NCBI RefSeq assembly: GCF_900108225.1 | Contig: NZ_FNUZ01000002.1 | Location: forward strand, 188,501-252,500 | Direction: 5' to 3' | Source: Thalassococcus halodurans | GTDB lineage: Bacteria > Pseudomonadota > Alphaproteobacteria > Rhodobacterales > Rhodobacteraceae | DNA length: 64,000 nt | Notes under the pieces: model-generated | Told to the model about the DNA's origin: nothing | Database searches by the model: none | Seen by the model: only the letters and a program-made list of their open reading frames with translations | Position numbers and translations under genes: made by a program | Shown here: positions 27,893 through 36,637 of the stretch, piece by piece | How the letters are laid out: every line of letters begins with the position of its first letter | Position numbering within the stretch: position 1 is the first letter of the stretch

Positions 27893-28354
27893 ATGACTGA
27901 GACATTGAAAACCGCAGATATCGATATGATCACGCGTATCCTGCCGCACCGTTATCCGTTCTTGCTGGTGGACCGCGTTGAGGAAATCGATGGCACGCAG
28001 TCTGCTGTGGGTATCAAGAACGTGACCATGAACGAACCGCATTTTCAGGGCCACTTTCCTGGAGCGCCGATCATGCCGGGTGTGACCATTGTCGAGGCGA
28101 TGGCTCAGACTGCTGGTGTGATGGTTGGTGTTGGTCTGGAACTGATGGACAAGAACATGCTGATCTACTTCATGGCGATCGACGGCTGCAAATTTCGGCG
28201 CAAAGTGGTGCCGGGTGATCAGCTGAAGATGCGCCTGACGACTGTGCGCGGCAAGCCCGGCGGCAAGGTCTGGAAGTTTAAAGGCGTGGCCGAAGTTGAT
28301 GGCGAAATGGCCGCTGAAGCCGAGTTCACCGCCATGATGGATATGCCCGCGTGA
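27893..28354 (+). CDS. fabZ: 3-hydroxyacyl-[ACP] dehydratase FabZ
   Basis: From the ATG at 27893, preceded by AAAGGA, the protein has 153 residues. It has the hotdog fold with [14 protein letters not shown] and the catalytic [22 protein letters not shown] segment carrying the His and Glu. It dehydrates beta-hydroxyacyl-ACP in fatty acid elongation and supplies hydroxyacyl chains competing with lipid A synthesis. The stop overlaps lpxA (GTGA). A longer frame from 27854 uses TTG and is not preferred. Confidence 0.95.
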   Translation: MTETLKTADIDMITRILPHRYPFLLVDRVEEIDGTQSAVGIKNVTMNEPHFQGHFPGAPIMPGVTIVEAMAQTAGVMVGVGLELMDKNMLIYFMAIDGCKFRRKVVPGDQLKMRLTTVRGKPGGKVWKFKGVAEVDGEMAAEAEFTAMMDMPA

Positions 28355-29139
28355 GCGCCGCTGTCATTCATCCAAGCGCGGTCATCGAAGAAGGTGCGCA
28401 GATTGCTGACGGGTGTACCGTCGGCCCGTTTTGCCACATCGGCCCCGAAGTGGTGCTTGAAAAAGGCGTGACTTTGAAAAGCCATGTCGTCGTCACCGGC
28501 GACACGGTGATCGGTGAAGACACGCTGATCCACTCTTTCGCTGTGATCGGTGAAATTCCGCAGGACAAAAAGTTCGGCGGCGAAAAGACCAAGCTGGTCG
28601 TTGGCAAGCGTAACCGCATTCGTGAACACGTCACGATGAACGCCGGTACAGCTGGCGGCGGTGGTCTTACCAAGGTAGGTGATGACGGTCTGTTTATGGC
28701 CGGTTGCCATGTCGCGCATGACTGCATTATCGGCAACAACGTTATTCTGGTGAACAACAGCGCTGTGGCCGGTCACTGCATTATCGAAGACGATGTCATC
28801 GTCGGCGGCCTGTGTGGCGTACACCAGTTTGTTCGCATCGGCCGTGGCGCGATCATTGGCGCGGTAACCATGGTGACCAACGATGTGATCCCCTATGGCC
28901 TTGTTCAGGCGCAGCGCGGCAAGCTGGATGGATTGAACCTGGTCGGTCTGAAGCGGCGCGGCGTCAGCCGGTCTGACATCACTGCACTGCGGGCGGCCTT
29001 CCAGATGTTGGCGCAGGGCGAAGGGGCGTTTCAAGAGCGGGCCAAGCGCCTTTCGGATGAAACAACGTCGGACTACGTCAAGGAAATCACCGATTTCGTT
29101 CTGGCCGAAACCGATCGTCACTTCCTGACACCGGGCTAA
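28351..29139 (+). CDS. lpxA: UDP-N-acetylglucosamine acyltransferase
   Basis: This 262-residue enzyme performs the first lipid A step, adding a hydroxyacyl chain to UDP-GlcNAc. It begins at GTG 28351 overlapping the fabZ stop. The left-handed beta-helix hexapeptide repeats run from residue 5 to about 190 ([16 protein letters not shown]). The catalytic His lies in the [13 protein letters not shown] block near residue 120. A helical C-terminal trimer domain follows. Confidence 0.95.
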   Translation: MSAAVIHPSAVIEEGAQIADGCTVGPFCHIGPEVVLEKGVTLKSHVVVTGDTVIGEDTLIHSFAVIGEIPQDKKFGGEKTKLVVGKRNRIREHVTMNAGTAGGGGLTKVGDDGLFMAGCHVAHDCIIGNNVILVNNSAVAGHCIIEDDVIVGGLCGVHQFVRIGRGAIIGAVTMVTNDVIPYGLVQAQRGKLDGLNLVGLKRRGVSRSDITALRAAFQMLAQGEGAFQERAKRLSDETTSDYVKEITDFVLAETDRHFLTPG

Positions 29140-29142
29140 GCT

Positions 29143-29934
29143 GTGCTTGCCCTGATCGCCGGACGCGGAGATTTGCCAAAGGCAGTTGCATTGGCGCAAA
29201 GCGTTCGGCCCTTGGTCTGCGCAGTCGATGGATTTGCGCCCAATGATCTGGTTGTCGACTTCCGCTTTCCCATTGAAAAGCTTGGCGGTTTGCTGCGATT
29301 TTTGAAGGCGCAGGGTGTTACCCAGGTCTGCCTTTGCGGTGGGATCGACCGACCAAGTTTTGCAATCACCCGCATGGACTTTTGGACGGTGCCTTTGGTT
29401 CCGATCTTGCTCAGGGCGCTGAAGCTTGGGGATGATGGTGCGTTGCGGGCGGTTATCGAGGTGTTTGAAAGTCGCGGTATCACGGTTCGCGCCGCTCATG
29501 ATTTGGCGCCAGGGCTTTTGCCGAAGGCAGGGATTCTGACCAGAACACAACCCGATCCGCAAACCATGAGCGATGTTGCGGCTGGAGATCAGGAAATTCG
29601 GGAAATGGGCCGCAAGGATCTGGGGCAGGCGTGTCTGATCCGCGACGGCAAGATTTTGCAGCGCGAGGTCGAGAGCGGAACAGACGCCATGATGGCGATG
29701 GACGCAGACGCGGCGCTTGGGGCTGTGTTCTATAAAGCGCCCAAGCCACAACAGGACCGTCGCGTGGATTTGCCGACAATCGGTTTGGACACGGCGAAAC
29801 GTGCGGTCCAGATGGGGCTGCGCGGGCTAGTGATTGAAGCGGGTGGTGTTATCGTGCTGGATCAGGACAAGGTGATCGAAACACTGGATCAGAACGGCCT
29901 GTTCCTTTGGGTGCGCGAAAAGGGGGCGGCATGA
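29143..29934 (+). CDS. lpxI: UDP-2,3-diacylglucosamine pyrophosphatase LpxI
   Basis: This 263-residue protein (DUF1009 family) replaces LpxH in many alphaproteobacteria and releases lipid X from UDP-2,3-diacylglucosamine. It starts with GTG at 29143. Seen are an N-terminal LIAGRGDLPKAVA loop, GGIDRPSF near residue 65, and the C-terminal DLPTIGLDTAKRA and GLRGLVIEAGGVIVLD blocks. It sits between lpxA and lpxB and overlaps lpxB by 4 bp. Confidence 0.92.
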   Translation: MLALIAGRGDLPKAVALAQSVRPLVCAVDGFAPNDLVVDFRFPIEKLGGLLRFLKAQGVTQVCLCGGIDRPSFAITRMDFWTVPLVPILLRALKLGDDGALRAVIEVFESRGITVRAAHDLAPGLLPKAGILTRTQPDPQTMSDVAAGDQEIREMGRKDLGQACLIRDGKILQREVESGTDAMMAMDADAALGAVFYKAPKPQQDRRVDLPTIGLDTAKRAVQMGLRGLVIEAGGVIVLDQDKVIETLDQNGLFLWVREKGAA

Positions 29935-31088
29935 AGGTTTTTGTCATTGCGGGGGAACCGTCTGGCGACAAACTTGGCGCGGCCTTGATGCGTGGACTGA
30001 AGTCCCAATCGCAGGAACCTGTTTCATTTCAGGGCGTTGGTGGCGAAGATATGATTGCCGAGGGCCTGAATAGTCTTTTCCCTATGTCCGAAATCGCGAT
30101 CATGGGCATCGGCGCAATCCTGAGGGAATACCGCAATCTGAAACGCCGTATTCGCGAGACGGCAAATACGATCATTGCGGAAAAGCCCGACGTTCTGGTG
30201 ACCATCGATCTACCCGAATTCTGCCTGCGCGTCGCAGAGCTGGTCAAAGCCGAAAGCGACATTCGTGTCGTCCATTACGTGGCGCCAACCGTGTGGGCGT
30301 GGCGCCCCAAACGTGCGCAGAAAATGGCGCGGCATGTGGATCAGGTTCTGGCGCTATTCCCATTCGAGCCGCCCTATATGGAAGCGGCAGGCATGCGGTG
30401 CGACTTTGTCGGGCACCCTGTGGTGACCGAGCAGGTGGCAACAGAAGAAGAGATCGCGGCCTTCAGAACTGTGCAAGGGTTCGGCGATGCGCCCGTTGTC
30501 TTGGTCTTGCCCGGATCGCGTCGCTCCGAAATCGGGCGATTGGCTGATACGTTCGGTGAAACTCTGGGCCGGATTGCGGAAAGCCGCCCAGACATTCGGT
30601 TTGTCCTTCCCGCTGCTGGCAATGTGGCAGGTCTGGTGGAAGAGGCGGTTCAGAACTGGCCTGTGAACGTCACCGTTCTTGATCCTCGCGGTGTTGATGC
30701 AGAAAGGTTCGCAGCGACCAAACGTGCGGCCTTTGGCGCTGCAGATGTTGCATTGGCCGCTTCGGGCACGGTGGCGCTGGAGCTTGCGGCAGCGCAGACA
30801 CCGATGGTGATCGCCTATGATATGCCGTGGTTGTCGCGTCAGATTATTGGCAGGATGCTGTTGGTGGATACGGTTAATCTGGTCAGTCTGGTGTCAGACA
30901 CGCGCGAGATACCGGAATTTATCGGAAAAGACTGTCAGGCCAATCTGATCGCCCCGGCTGTTTTGTCGGTTTTGAATGATCCGTCACGCCAGACCGAGGC
31001 AATGGCTGTCACGATGGAACGTCTGGGGCAGGGCGGACCACCGCCCGGTGAACGGGCTGCTTTGGCGGTTCTGGATGGTTTGAAATGA
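29931..31088 (+). CDS. lpxB: Lipid-A-disaccharide synthase
   Basis: From the ATG at 29931, which overlaps the lpxI stop, the protein has 385 residues. It is a GT19 glycosyltransferase condensing lipid X with UDP-diacylglucosamine. The N-terminus FVIAGEPSGDKLGAALMRGL is diagnostic, with VAPTVWAWRPKRA near residue 115 and LPGSRRSEIGRL near residue 190. It is the last gene of the cluster and is followed by a strong terminator. Confidence 0.95.
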   Translation: MKVFVIAGEPSGDKLGAALMRGLKSQSQEPVSFQGVGGEDMIAEGLNSLFPMSEIAIMGIGAILREYRNLKRRIRETANTIIAEKPDVLVTIDLPEFCLRVAELVKAESDIRVVHYVAPTVWAWRPKRAQKMARHVDQVLALFPFEPPYMEAAGMRCDFVGHPVVTEQVATEEEIAAFRTVQGFGDAPVVLVLPGSRRSEIGRLADTFGETLGRIAESRPDIRFVLPAAGNVAGLVEEAVQNWPVNVTVLDPRGVDAERFAATKRAAFGAADVALAASGTVALELAAAQTPMVIAYDMPWLSRQIIGRMLLVDTVNLVSLVSDTREIPEFIGKDCQANLIAPAVLSVLNDPSRQTEAMAVTMERLGQGGPPPGERAALAVLDGLK

Positions 31089-31089
31089 A

Positions 31090-31122
31090 AAACGCCGGGG
31101 ACAGCCCCGGCGTTTTCATTTT
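31090..31122. terminator. Bidirectional terminator between lpxB and the IalB gene
   Basis: A 10-bp perfect GC-rich stem (AACGCCGGGG at 31091-31100, CCCCGGCGTT at 31105-31114) with a four-base loop is flanked by A-rich sequence on the left and T-rich on the right. It can terminate the lpxB transcript and the convergent IalB-family transcript. It begins within a few bases of the lpxB stop. Confidence 0.88.
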
Positions 31123-31137
31123 CGGTGTAAGCAGTGC

Positions 31138-31779
31138 TTACTTGTTCAGCGAGTCATACGCCGCCGTAAAGCCGGTCAGCGACATCGGTACGGTCACTTT
31201 CTGATCCGGTGCGGCAGCAGGAACGATTGTGACGTTGGCCACGTTGCCTGCTTTGAACGATGCAATGTCCTGCGGCAAGAAGCCGACACGCGCGACGCAA
31301 CCCATCTGCGCGCAGAAGGCAAAATCATAGCGCTTGGCTTGGCCGCCATCGACTTGCACGGTGATTTTCTGTGTCAGAAGCGTTTCCAGCGGAACGATAA
31401 AGTTCGCACCGGCCACGGCCTGACCCTGATTGCTGACTTGGAACAGGCTAACCTCTGCAACGGCACCGCCATCAGCGCCCTTCAGAACCTGGTACAGCTG
31501 GCAGGGATCTTCGCCATTGGGGGTGGACAGACACTGGATTGTCCAATCGCCAATGGTTTCTTTCACGTAGCTGGAATTTTCCGGTGTGACGGCTTCGCCT
31601 GTATCCAGAACACTGTCGCTACCTTCTTCAGCTGCCTGCGCCGGCGCGTCGGCCGGTGCTTCGGTTGCTGCGGGCTGTTCTGTCTCTGTCGCGTCTGCGG
31701 GAGCAGCGGCTTCCTGTGCAAAGGAAGGCGCGCCTGCCATAAGGGCAATCAGCGACAGGGAGATCAGTGACGGTTTCAT
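31138..31779 (-). CDS. Invasion-associated locus B (IalB) family periplasmic protein
   Basis: From the ATG at 31779, preceded by a strong GGAGGA site, the protein has 213 residues. A signal peptide ends near residue 22 (APSFAQ). An Ala/Glu/Pro/Thr-rich low-complexity stretch covers about residues 23-70. The IalB domain follows, with GDWTIQCL and two Cys pairs (Cys in IQCL and PCQLYQ; FAFCAQMGC). Family members act in the periplasm of alphaproteobacteria and were named from Bartonella host-cell invasion; here a general envelope role is more likely. It converges on lpxB. Confidence 0.85.
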   Translation of the reverse strand: MKPSLISLSLIALMAGAPSFAQEAAAPADATETEQPAATEAPADAPAQAAEEGSDSVLDTGEAVTPENSSYVKETIGDWTIQCLSTPNGEDPCQLYQVLKGADGGAVAEVSLFQVSNQGQAVAGANFIVPLETLLTQKITVQVDGGQAKRYDFAFCAQMGCVARVGFLPQDIASFKAGNVANVTIVPAAAPDQKVTVPMSLTGFTAAYDSLNK

Positions 31780-31910
31780 AAAAGCTCCTCCGAGCGAAAA
31801 TTTAAACGTAATGCGCTTAACATGACTGTACGTGGGTGTCAGGGGGGGAATATCCACCTGACGGCGGTGTTTTGCCGATTTTGTGTAGGCCAAGTCTTGG
31901 AAAGAATGAA

Positions 31911-31953
31911 GAAAAAAGAAAAGGAACCCAAAAGGGTCCCTTCTCAATTTTTT
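31911..31953. terminator. Terminator-like hairpin upstream of the IalB gene
   Basis: AAGGAACCC (31921-31929) and GGGTCCCTT (31934-31942) form a 9-bp stem with a four-base loop. The single imperfect pair is G-U on the minus strand and A-C on the plus strand. Both sides have runs of A or T (six T at 31948-31953; pyrimidine-rich tail on the minus strand through 31911). It lies in the gap 140 bp upstream of the IalB start, where no known transcript should end. It may close a short unannotated RNA or insulate the IalB promoter. Confidence 0.5.
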
Positions 31954-32060
31954 CTCCCCGTCGGACTGGCCGACCTTTTATGGACCTGACGCTACGCCGC
32001 GAAAACAGACCGGTCAACAGTCAAATAATAGGTACTCGGTAGTTTTTTTGACGTTTGCAC

Positions 32061-32147
32061 AAAAAAAGACCGTACCTTGTGAAAGGCACGGTCAGTCCGA
32101 CAGGGAGGAAGTGACCCAAACCAGAAGAGGACATGTGGTTCGGGTCA
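32061..32147 (-). ncRNA. Candidate trans-acting small RNA with CU-rich anti-SD motifs
   Basis: Read on the minus strand from 32147: a 12-bp hairpin (32147-32112) with loop CATGTCCTCTTC, then an 18-base linker containing CTTCCTCCC, then an 11-bp hairpin (32093-32068) with loop TCAC followed by seven T (32067-32061). Each stem has one imperfect pair, G-U on the minus strand but A-C on the plus strand, so the minus strand is the folded product. Loop and linker are complementary to Shine-Dalgarno sequences, as in the CU-rich small RNA families of alphaproteobacteria. The 5' end and promoter are uncertain; TAGGGT at 32158-32153 could be a -10 box. No Rfam family is claimed. Confidence 0.7.
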
Positions 32148-32217
32148 ATTTCACCCTAGCGACAATTGGTTAACTTAGTATGGTGTCGTCCGCACGGTAC
32201 CGAAGTGGGGGCATGTT

Positions 32218-33774
32218 ATGGACGACGGAATTTTTGTTGGTGGCGGTGGTGAAGGCTACGGCGAAAAGCAATGGCTGAACCTGAAATACGCAAACCGGCA
32301 TGGGTTAATTGCAGGTGCGACAGGCACCGGTAAGACCGTCACCCTGCAAATTCTGGCCGAAGGATTTTCGGCATCCGGCGTGCCGGTTTTCATGTCCGAC
32401 GTCAAAGGCGATCTGTCCGGTCTGGCTAAGGCAGGCACAGAAACCCACAAGTTGCACACGCCGTTTATGGAACGCGCCACGAAGATCGGGTTTGACGATT
32501 TCGGCTACGATTCATTTCCGGTCACGTTCTGGGATTTGTTCGGTGAACAGGGGCATCCCGTTCGCACGACAGTTGCCGAAATGGGGCCTTTGCTGATTTC
32601 TCGCCTGATGGAGCTGTCCGAGGCGCAGGAAGGTATCCTGAACATCGCGTTCCGCGTAGCCGATGAAGAAGGCCTGCCGCTTCTGGACCTGCGCGATTTA
32701 CAGTCGCTTCTGGTCTGGGTTGGTGAAAACCGTCAGGAATTGTCCCTGCGTTATGGGAATATCTCGGTCCAGTCGGTGGGCGCGATCCAACGCCGTCTTC
32801 TGGTTCTGGAAAACCAAGGGGGCACACAGTTCTTTGGCGAACCCGCGCTTGATCTGAGCGATATTATGCGGGTCGGTGCCGATGGCCGTGGTCAGGTCAA
32901 CATCCTTGCCGCTGACAAACTGATGGGCTCGCCGCGCCTTTATGCGACGTTCCTGTTGTGGCTGCTGTCGGAACTGTTCGAAGAACTGCCCGAAGTCGGC
33001 GATCCGGACAAACCCAAGCTGGTTTTCTTCTTTGACGAAGCACACCTTCTGTTTGATGACGCGCCTAAGGCTCTGGTCGATAAGGTTGAGCAGGTCGCCC
33101 GCCTGATCCGTTCCAAAGGTGTCGGCGTCTATTTCATTACGCAGAACCCAGACGACGTTCCCGAAGATATTCTTGGACAGCTGGGCAACCGCGTACAGCA
33201 CGCACTGCGCGCCTTTACGGCACGTGATAAGAAGGCGTTGCGTATGGCAGCCGAAACCTACCGCGAAAACCCGCGCTTCGACACGGAAGAGGCCATTCGT
33301 GAGGTTGGCGTCGGCGAGGCGGTTACATCCATGCTGCAGAAAAAGGGTGTGCCGGGCATTGTCGAGCGTACATTGATCCGTCCGCCGTCTTCCCAGCTTG
33401 GGCCGATTGGTGCCGCGGAACGGGCGGCGATCATGTCCGCATCTGATTTGGGACTGAAATACAAAGACACCGTGGATCGGGAATCCGCCTATGAAATGCT
33501 GAAAGGTCGCGCGGAAAAGGCGGCCGCAGAGGCTGAGGCGCTTGAAAAACGCGAACAGGAAATGGCTGCTGCAGAACGCGAATACAACGCGGGCCGCCGT
33601 TACAGCGGTACGCGCGTCGGACGCTCGACCTCGGAACCCGTGCGCCGGTCGCGAAAAAAGGAAGAAGAAGGCTTTGGCGCGGCTATTGCCAAGGTCGTTG
33701 TGAGGGAACTCAAAGGCACCACAGGACGCCGCATTGTCCGTGGCATCTTGGGCGGTTTGTTCAAGGCGCGGTAA
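32218..33774 (+). CDS. HerA-like/DUF853 P-loop NTPase
   Basis: This 518-residue protein has Walker [14 protein letters not shown] at about residues 32-44 and Walker [14 protein letters not shown] at about residues 264-276. [26 protein letters not shown] is the sensor-like region. It belongs to the HerA/FtsK superfamily branch annotated as helicase HerA-like (DUF853). The C-terminus is a charged helical stretch (about residues 425-490) rich in Glu, Ala and Arg. No NurA-type nuclease gene is adjacent, so the name does not prove a DNA-end-resection role. The next gene starts on its stop (TAATG). Confidence 0.85.
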   Translation: MDDGIFVGGGGEGYGEKQWLNLKYANRHGLIAGATGTGKTVTLQILAEGFSASGVPVFMSDVKGDLSGLAKAGTETHKLHTPFMERATKIGFDDFGYDSFPVTFWDLFGEQGHPVRTTVAEMGPLLISRLMELSEAQEGILNIAFRVADEEGLPLLDLRDLQSLLVWVGENRQELSLRYGNISVQSVGAIQRRLLVLENQGGTQFFGEPALDLSDIMRVGADGRGQVNILAADKLMGSPRLYATFLLWLLSELFEELPEVGDPDKPKLVFFFDEAHLLFDDAPKALVDKVEQVARLIRSKGVGVYFITQNPDDVPEDILGQLGNRVQHALRAFTARDKKALRMAAETYRENPRFDTEEAIREVGVGEAVTSMLQKKGVPGIVERTLIRPPSSQLGPIGAAERAAIMSASDLGLKYKDTVDRESAYEMLKGRAEKAAAEAEALEKREQEMAAAEREYNAGRRYSGTRVGRSTSEPVRRSRKKEEEGFGAAIAKVVVRELKGTTGRRIVRGILGGLFKAR

Positions 33775-34385
33775 TGCTGGTTCTGGATCACCTCGCTGTT
33801 CTTGGTGCCGATCTAAAATCGGCGGTCGAGCATGTCGAAGGTGTGTTTGATTGCGCGATTGGCGCAGGCGGGCAGCATGCTCGCTTTGGAACCCACAATC
33901 GCCTATTGGGGCTTCGCGATGATCTCTATCTTGAGGCCATCGCGACAGATCCCGATGCCCCGCCGCCTCAAGATGCGCGCTGGTTCGGTCTGGATCACTT
34001 CAGCGGTCCGCCGCGTCTGGATAAATGGGTGTGTCGGGTGGCCAATATCGAAGCCGCCGTCGTGCAGTTGCCAGTCGAGCCGCGCATCGTTGATGTAGAG
34101 CGCGGAGATCTGAAATGGCGCATGCTTGTGCCAACTGACGGCTTTCTACCGTTCGACGGACTTTTCCCAGCACTGATTGAATGGCAGACGCCGGTGTTGC
34201 CGGGGGTCTCGCTTGCTGGACAGGACTGGGCACTGACCGCTCTAACCATCACGCATCCAGAGGCATCAAAGCTGCAAAGCATTCTTGCGCCGTTCCTGAA
34301 TGATGATCGCATCCGGTTCGAAACCGGAGACACTCCGCACCTTTGCGCGGATTTTAACGGACCCTTTAAATGCCAACTGACCTGA
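33774..34385 (+). CDS. VOC-superfamily (glyoxalase-like domain) protein
   Basis: This 203-residue protein starts [22 protein letters not shown], the first betaalphabetabetabeta unit of a glyoxalase-like fold. RFGTHNRLLGLRDDLYLEAIATD follows and matches the Glyoxalase_3 type, with a possible metal-binding His and Glu. The reaction is unknown. It overlaps the HerA-like gene by one base and the GNAT gene by 16 bp, so the three are one transcript. Confidence 0.8.
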   Translation: MLVLDHLAVLGADLKSAVEHVEGVFDCAIGAGGQHARFGTHNRLLGLRDDLYLEAIATDPDAPPPQDARWFGLDHFSGPPRLDKWVCRVANIEAAVVQLPVEPRIVDVERGDLKWRMLVPTDGFLPFDGLFPALIEWQTPVLPGVSLAGQDWALTALTITHPEASKLQSILAPFLNDDRIRFETGDTPHLCADFNGPFKCQLT

Positions 34386-34861
34386 TTATCCGCGCGGCCA
34401 CCTCGGACGATGCACCTGCAATTGCTGCGATCTGGAACCATTACATCAGGCACACAGCCGTTACGTTCAATTCGCAAGAAAAAACCGACCAAGATGTTGC
34501 TGCCGATATCGAATCCAAATCCGGCGCGTTTTGGGTTGCCTCAGACGGTGACACCATCGGCGGTTTTGCCACTTATGGCGCGTTTCGGGGTGGGGTTGGC
34601 TATGCACGTACCAAAGAGCACACCATCCAGCTGGATCCTGATTTCTCGGGACGCGGCGCGGGCAGGGCGCTGATGGACGTTTTGTGCGCACATGCCAAAG
34701 CGCAAGGCATCCATTCCCTTTGGGCTGGAATCAGCGAAGAGAACCCCGCAGGTGTCGCGTTTCACAGGGCGATAGGCTTTGAACATGTCGCCATCCTTCC
34801 CGAGGTCGGGTTCAAATTCGACCGCTGGATGGATCTTGTGCTGATGCAGAAATTCTTGTGA
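34370..34861 (+). CDS. GNAT acetyltransferase, phosphinothricin acetyltransferase-like
   Basis: This 163-residue protein has the GNAT fold. The family start LIIRAATSDDAPAIAAIWNHYI and QLDPDFSGRGAGRALMD (acetyl-CoA loop, Q/RxxGxG/A form) are clear, followed by ISEENPAGVAFHRAIGF. The closest named family is phosphinothricin/methionine-sulfoximine acetyltransferases, which acetylate amino-acid analogues; the natural substrate is not known. The 5' end overlaps the VOC gene by 16 bp. Confidence 0.85.
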   Translation: MPTDLIIRAATSDDAPAIAAIWNHYIRHTAVTFNSQEKTDQDVAADIESKSGAFWVASDGDTIGGFATYGAFRGGVGYARTKEHTIQLDPDFSGRGAGRALMDVLCAHAKAQGIHSLWAGISEENPAGVAFHRAIGFEHVAILPEVGFKFDRWMDLVLMQKFL

Positions 34862-34897
34862 CTTCCGACTGACAACCGTGGGCTGATGGCGTAAAGA

Positions 34898-35587
34898 ATG
34901 GGCATGTCGATCTGGTCTCGCATATCCGATGCTCTGTCCGCGCTTGCCAAAGGCGAAGGGCTGTCTCAGGTGTTCGAACGCCTGAAAACCCCGCCTGAAA
35001 AGTCGGTGGCCTTTACGATTGCGGTGATTGCCCTGTCAGCGAAGATGGCCAAAGCCGACGGCCTCGTGACCCGATCCGAAGTCATGGCCTTCCGCGAGGT
35101 GTTCCACATCGCACCCGAGGATGAGGCCGGTGCAGCACGGGTGTTCAACCTTGCCCGTCAGGACGTGGCTGGCTTCGAAGAGTATGCCAAACGTATCCGC
35201 GCCATGTTCCAGACCGACCAAAGCGTGCTGATCGACTTGATGGAGGGGCTGTTCCACATCGCGATGGCGGACGGCACCTATCATCCGAACGAGGACAGTT
35301 TCCTTGAACGCGTCGCCGAAATTTTCGATCTGACCGAACGCCAGTTCGCGGGGCTGCGCTGCCGATTTGTGCCTGATGCCAAGCCTGATCCCTTCAATGT
35401 GCTGGGCGTTACACCGGACACCCCGATTGATGAGATCAAACAGAAATGGCGGCGGTTGGTTGTAGAAAGCCACCCTGACCAGATGATCGCCCGGGGCGTT
35501 CCGGAAGAGGCGATCAAGATGTCGGAAAAGCGCCTGATCGCGATCAATAATGCGTGGGAAGAAATCTCGTCCCGCCACGCGGCCTAA
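34898..35587 (+). CDS. TerB/J-domain co-chaperone, DjlA-like
   Basis: This 229-residue protein has an N-terminal TerB-like helical domain (about residues 30-140; AVIALSAKMAKADGLVTRSEV) and a C-terminal J-domain starting NVLGVTPDTPIDEIKQKWR, with the HPD tripeptide in ESHPDQM near residue 192. J-domains stimulate DnaK ATPase. Unlike DjlA of gamma-proteobacteria there is no N-terminal membrane segment. An ATG two codons later (34904) is an equally good start. It follows the GNAT gene by 36 bp. Confidence 0.85.
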   Translation: MGMSIWSRISDALSALAKGEGLSQVFERLKTPPEKSVAFTIAVIALSAKMAKADGLVTRSEVMAFREVFHIAPEDEAGAARVFNLARQDVAGFEEYAKRIRAMFQTDQSVLIDLMEGLFHIAMADGTYHPNEDSFLERVAEIFDLTERQFAGLRCRFVPDAKPDPFNVLGVTPDTPIDEIKQKWRRLVVESHPDQMIARGVPEEAIKMSEKRLIAINNAWEEISSRHAA

Positions 35588-35597
35588 GGAATGAAAC

Positions 35598-36599
35598 ATG
35601 CGGTTGGTCACCTATAACGTCGAATGGTTTGATGCGCTTTTCGACGATGATGGCAATCTGCTGGAAGATCAGGAATGGAGCGCGCGGCGCAATATCACGC
35701 GGCGCGAACAGTTGGATGCGTTGGGTTTGGTGTTCCAACGGTTGGATGCCGACGCGATCATGATCATCGAAGCACCGGATACGAACCGGCGTCGGTCTAC
35801 GGAAAAGGCCTTGGTGAATTTCGCGGACCGTTATGGGCTGCGGGCGACATCGGCGATTACGGGCTTTCCGAACACCACCCAGCAGGAAATCGCGCTGCTT
35901 TATAACCCGGACGTTGTGACGCCCGTGCATGCCCCACAAGAAAGCGAAGATGCGCCGCGCTTTGATCAGACCTTTGGGATCGATCTGGATATCGACGCAA
36001 CCAAGGACGAGGTGACCTTTTCAAAACCGCCTTTGGAATTGTCGGTGCGGCACGTGTCCGGGCCCGAATTCTACATGCTGGGCATCCACATGAAGTCAAA
36101 GGCTCCACACGGGGCCCGCGGCCGTGACGAGGTGATGCGCATGTCCATTGCCAACCGTCGTAAACAATTGGCGCAGGCGATCTGGCTTCGGCGCAGGATC
36201 GAAAGCCTGTTGGCTACAGGGCAGGATGTGATTGCGCTTGGTGATTTGAACGATGGTCCGGGGCTGGATGAGTTCGAGGAACTGTTTGGACGATCGTCGC
36301 TGGAAATTATCCAAGGCAACGGTGGGACCGAACTTTATGATCCGCACGCTGCGCAAATTCTGCAATCACCCGTAAACGCCCGCCCGTCGACCGCGCGTTT
36401 CTTTATAGCGCCGCAGAAACGGTATCTGTCGGCCTTGCTGGATTACATTCTGGTCAGCCCTAACCTGAGGGCCAAAGCACAAGACTGGCGTATCTGGCAT
36501 CCGTTTGATGACACCGATTGCTACTATGACGAAGTGCTGCGCGACGCCCTCTTAACCGCGTCTGACCATTTCCCCGTATCGGTCGATTTGCAACTTTGA
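35598..36599 (+). CDS. Endonuclease/exonuclease/phosphatase family protein
   Basis: This 333-residue hydrolase has the DNase I-like fold. Motifs seen are MRLVTYNVEWFDALFDDDG (metal-binding Asn and acidic residues), IALGDLNDGPGLDEFEEL near residue 213 and TASDHFPVSVDL at the C-terminus with the catalytic Asp-His. The substrate cannot be told: members cut DNA, phospholipids or phosphoinositides. No signal peptide is present. It follows the J-domain gene by 10 bp. Confidence 0.85.
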   Translation: MRLVTYNVEWFDALFDDDGNLLEDQEWSARRNITRREQLDALGLVFQRLDADAIMIIEAPDTNRRRSTEKALVNFADRYGLRATSAITGFPNTTQQEIALLYNPDVVTPVHAPQESEDAPRFDQTFGIDLDIDATKDEVTFSKPPLELSVRHVSGPEFYMLGIHMKSKAPHGARGRDEVMRMSIANRRKQLAQAIWLRRRIESLLATGQDVIALGDLNDGPGLDEFEELFGRSSLEIIQGNGGTELYDPHAAQILQSPVNARPSTARFFIAPQKRYLSALLDYILVSPNLRAKAQDWRIWHPFDDTDCYYDEVLRDALLTASDHFPVSVDLQL

Positions 36600-36637
36600 C
36601 CCTTTGGGAATGGCGCTGGCCTACCTATATTCCTGTC

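Larger units (their letters stand above)
31780..32217. other. 438-bp intergenic region with three hairpins and no coding sequence
   Basis: This divergent gap between the IalB-family gene (minus) and the HerA-like gene (plus) holds no convincing frame. It contains a terminator-like hairpin at 31921-31942 and the two-hairpin candidate small RNA at 32061-32147. It must also contain promoters for both flanking genes; a TTGACG hexamer at 32048-32053 (plus) is the only good -35 match and lacks a clear -10 box. Confidence 0.6.

Noticed and set aside
32133-32159. Short leader peptide frame MWFGSISP on the plus strand within the hairpin region
   Set aside because: Only eight codons, and the imperfect pairs in both hairpins favour a minus-strand RNA, so plus-strand attenuation is less likely.
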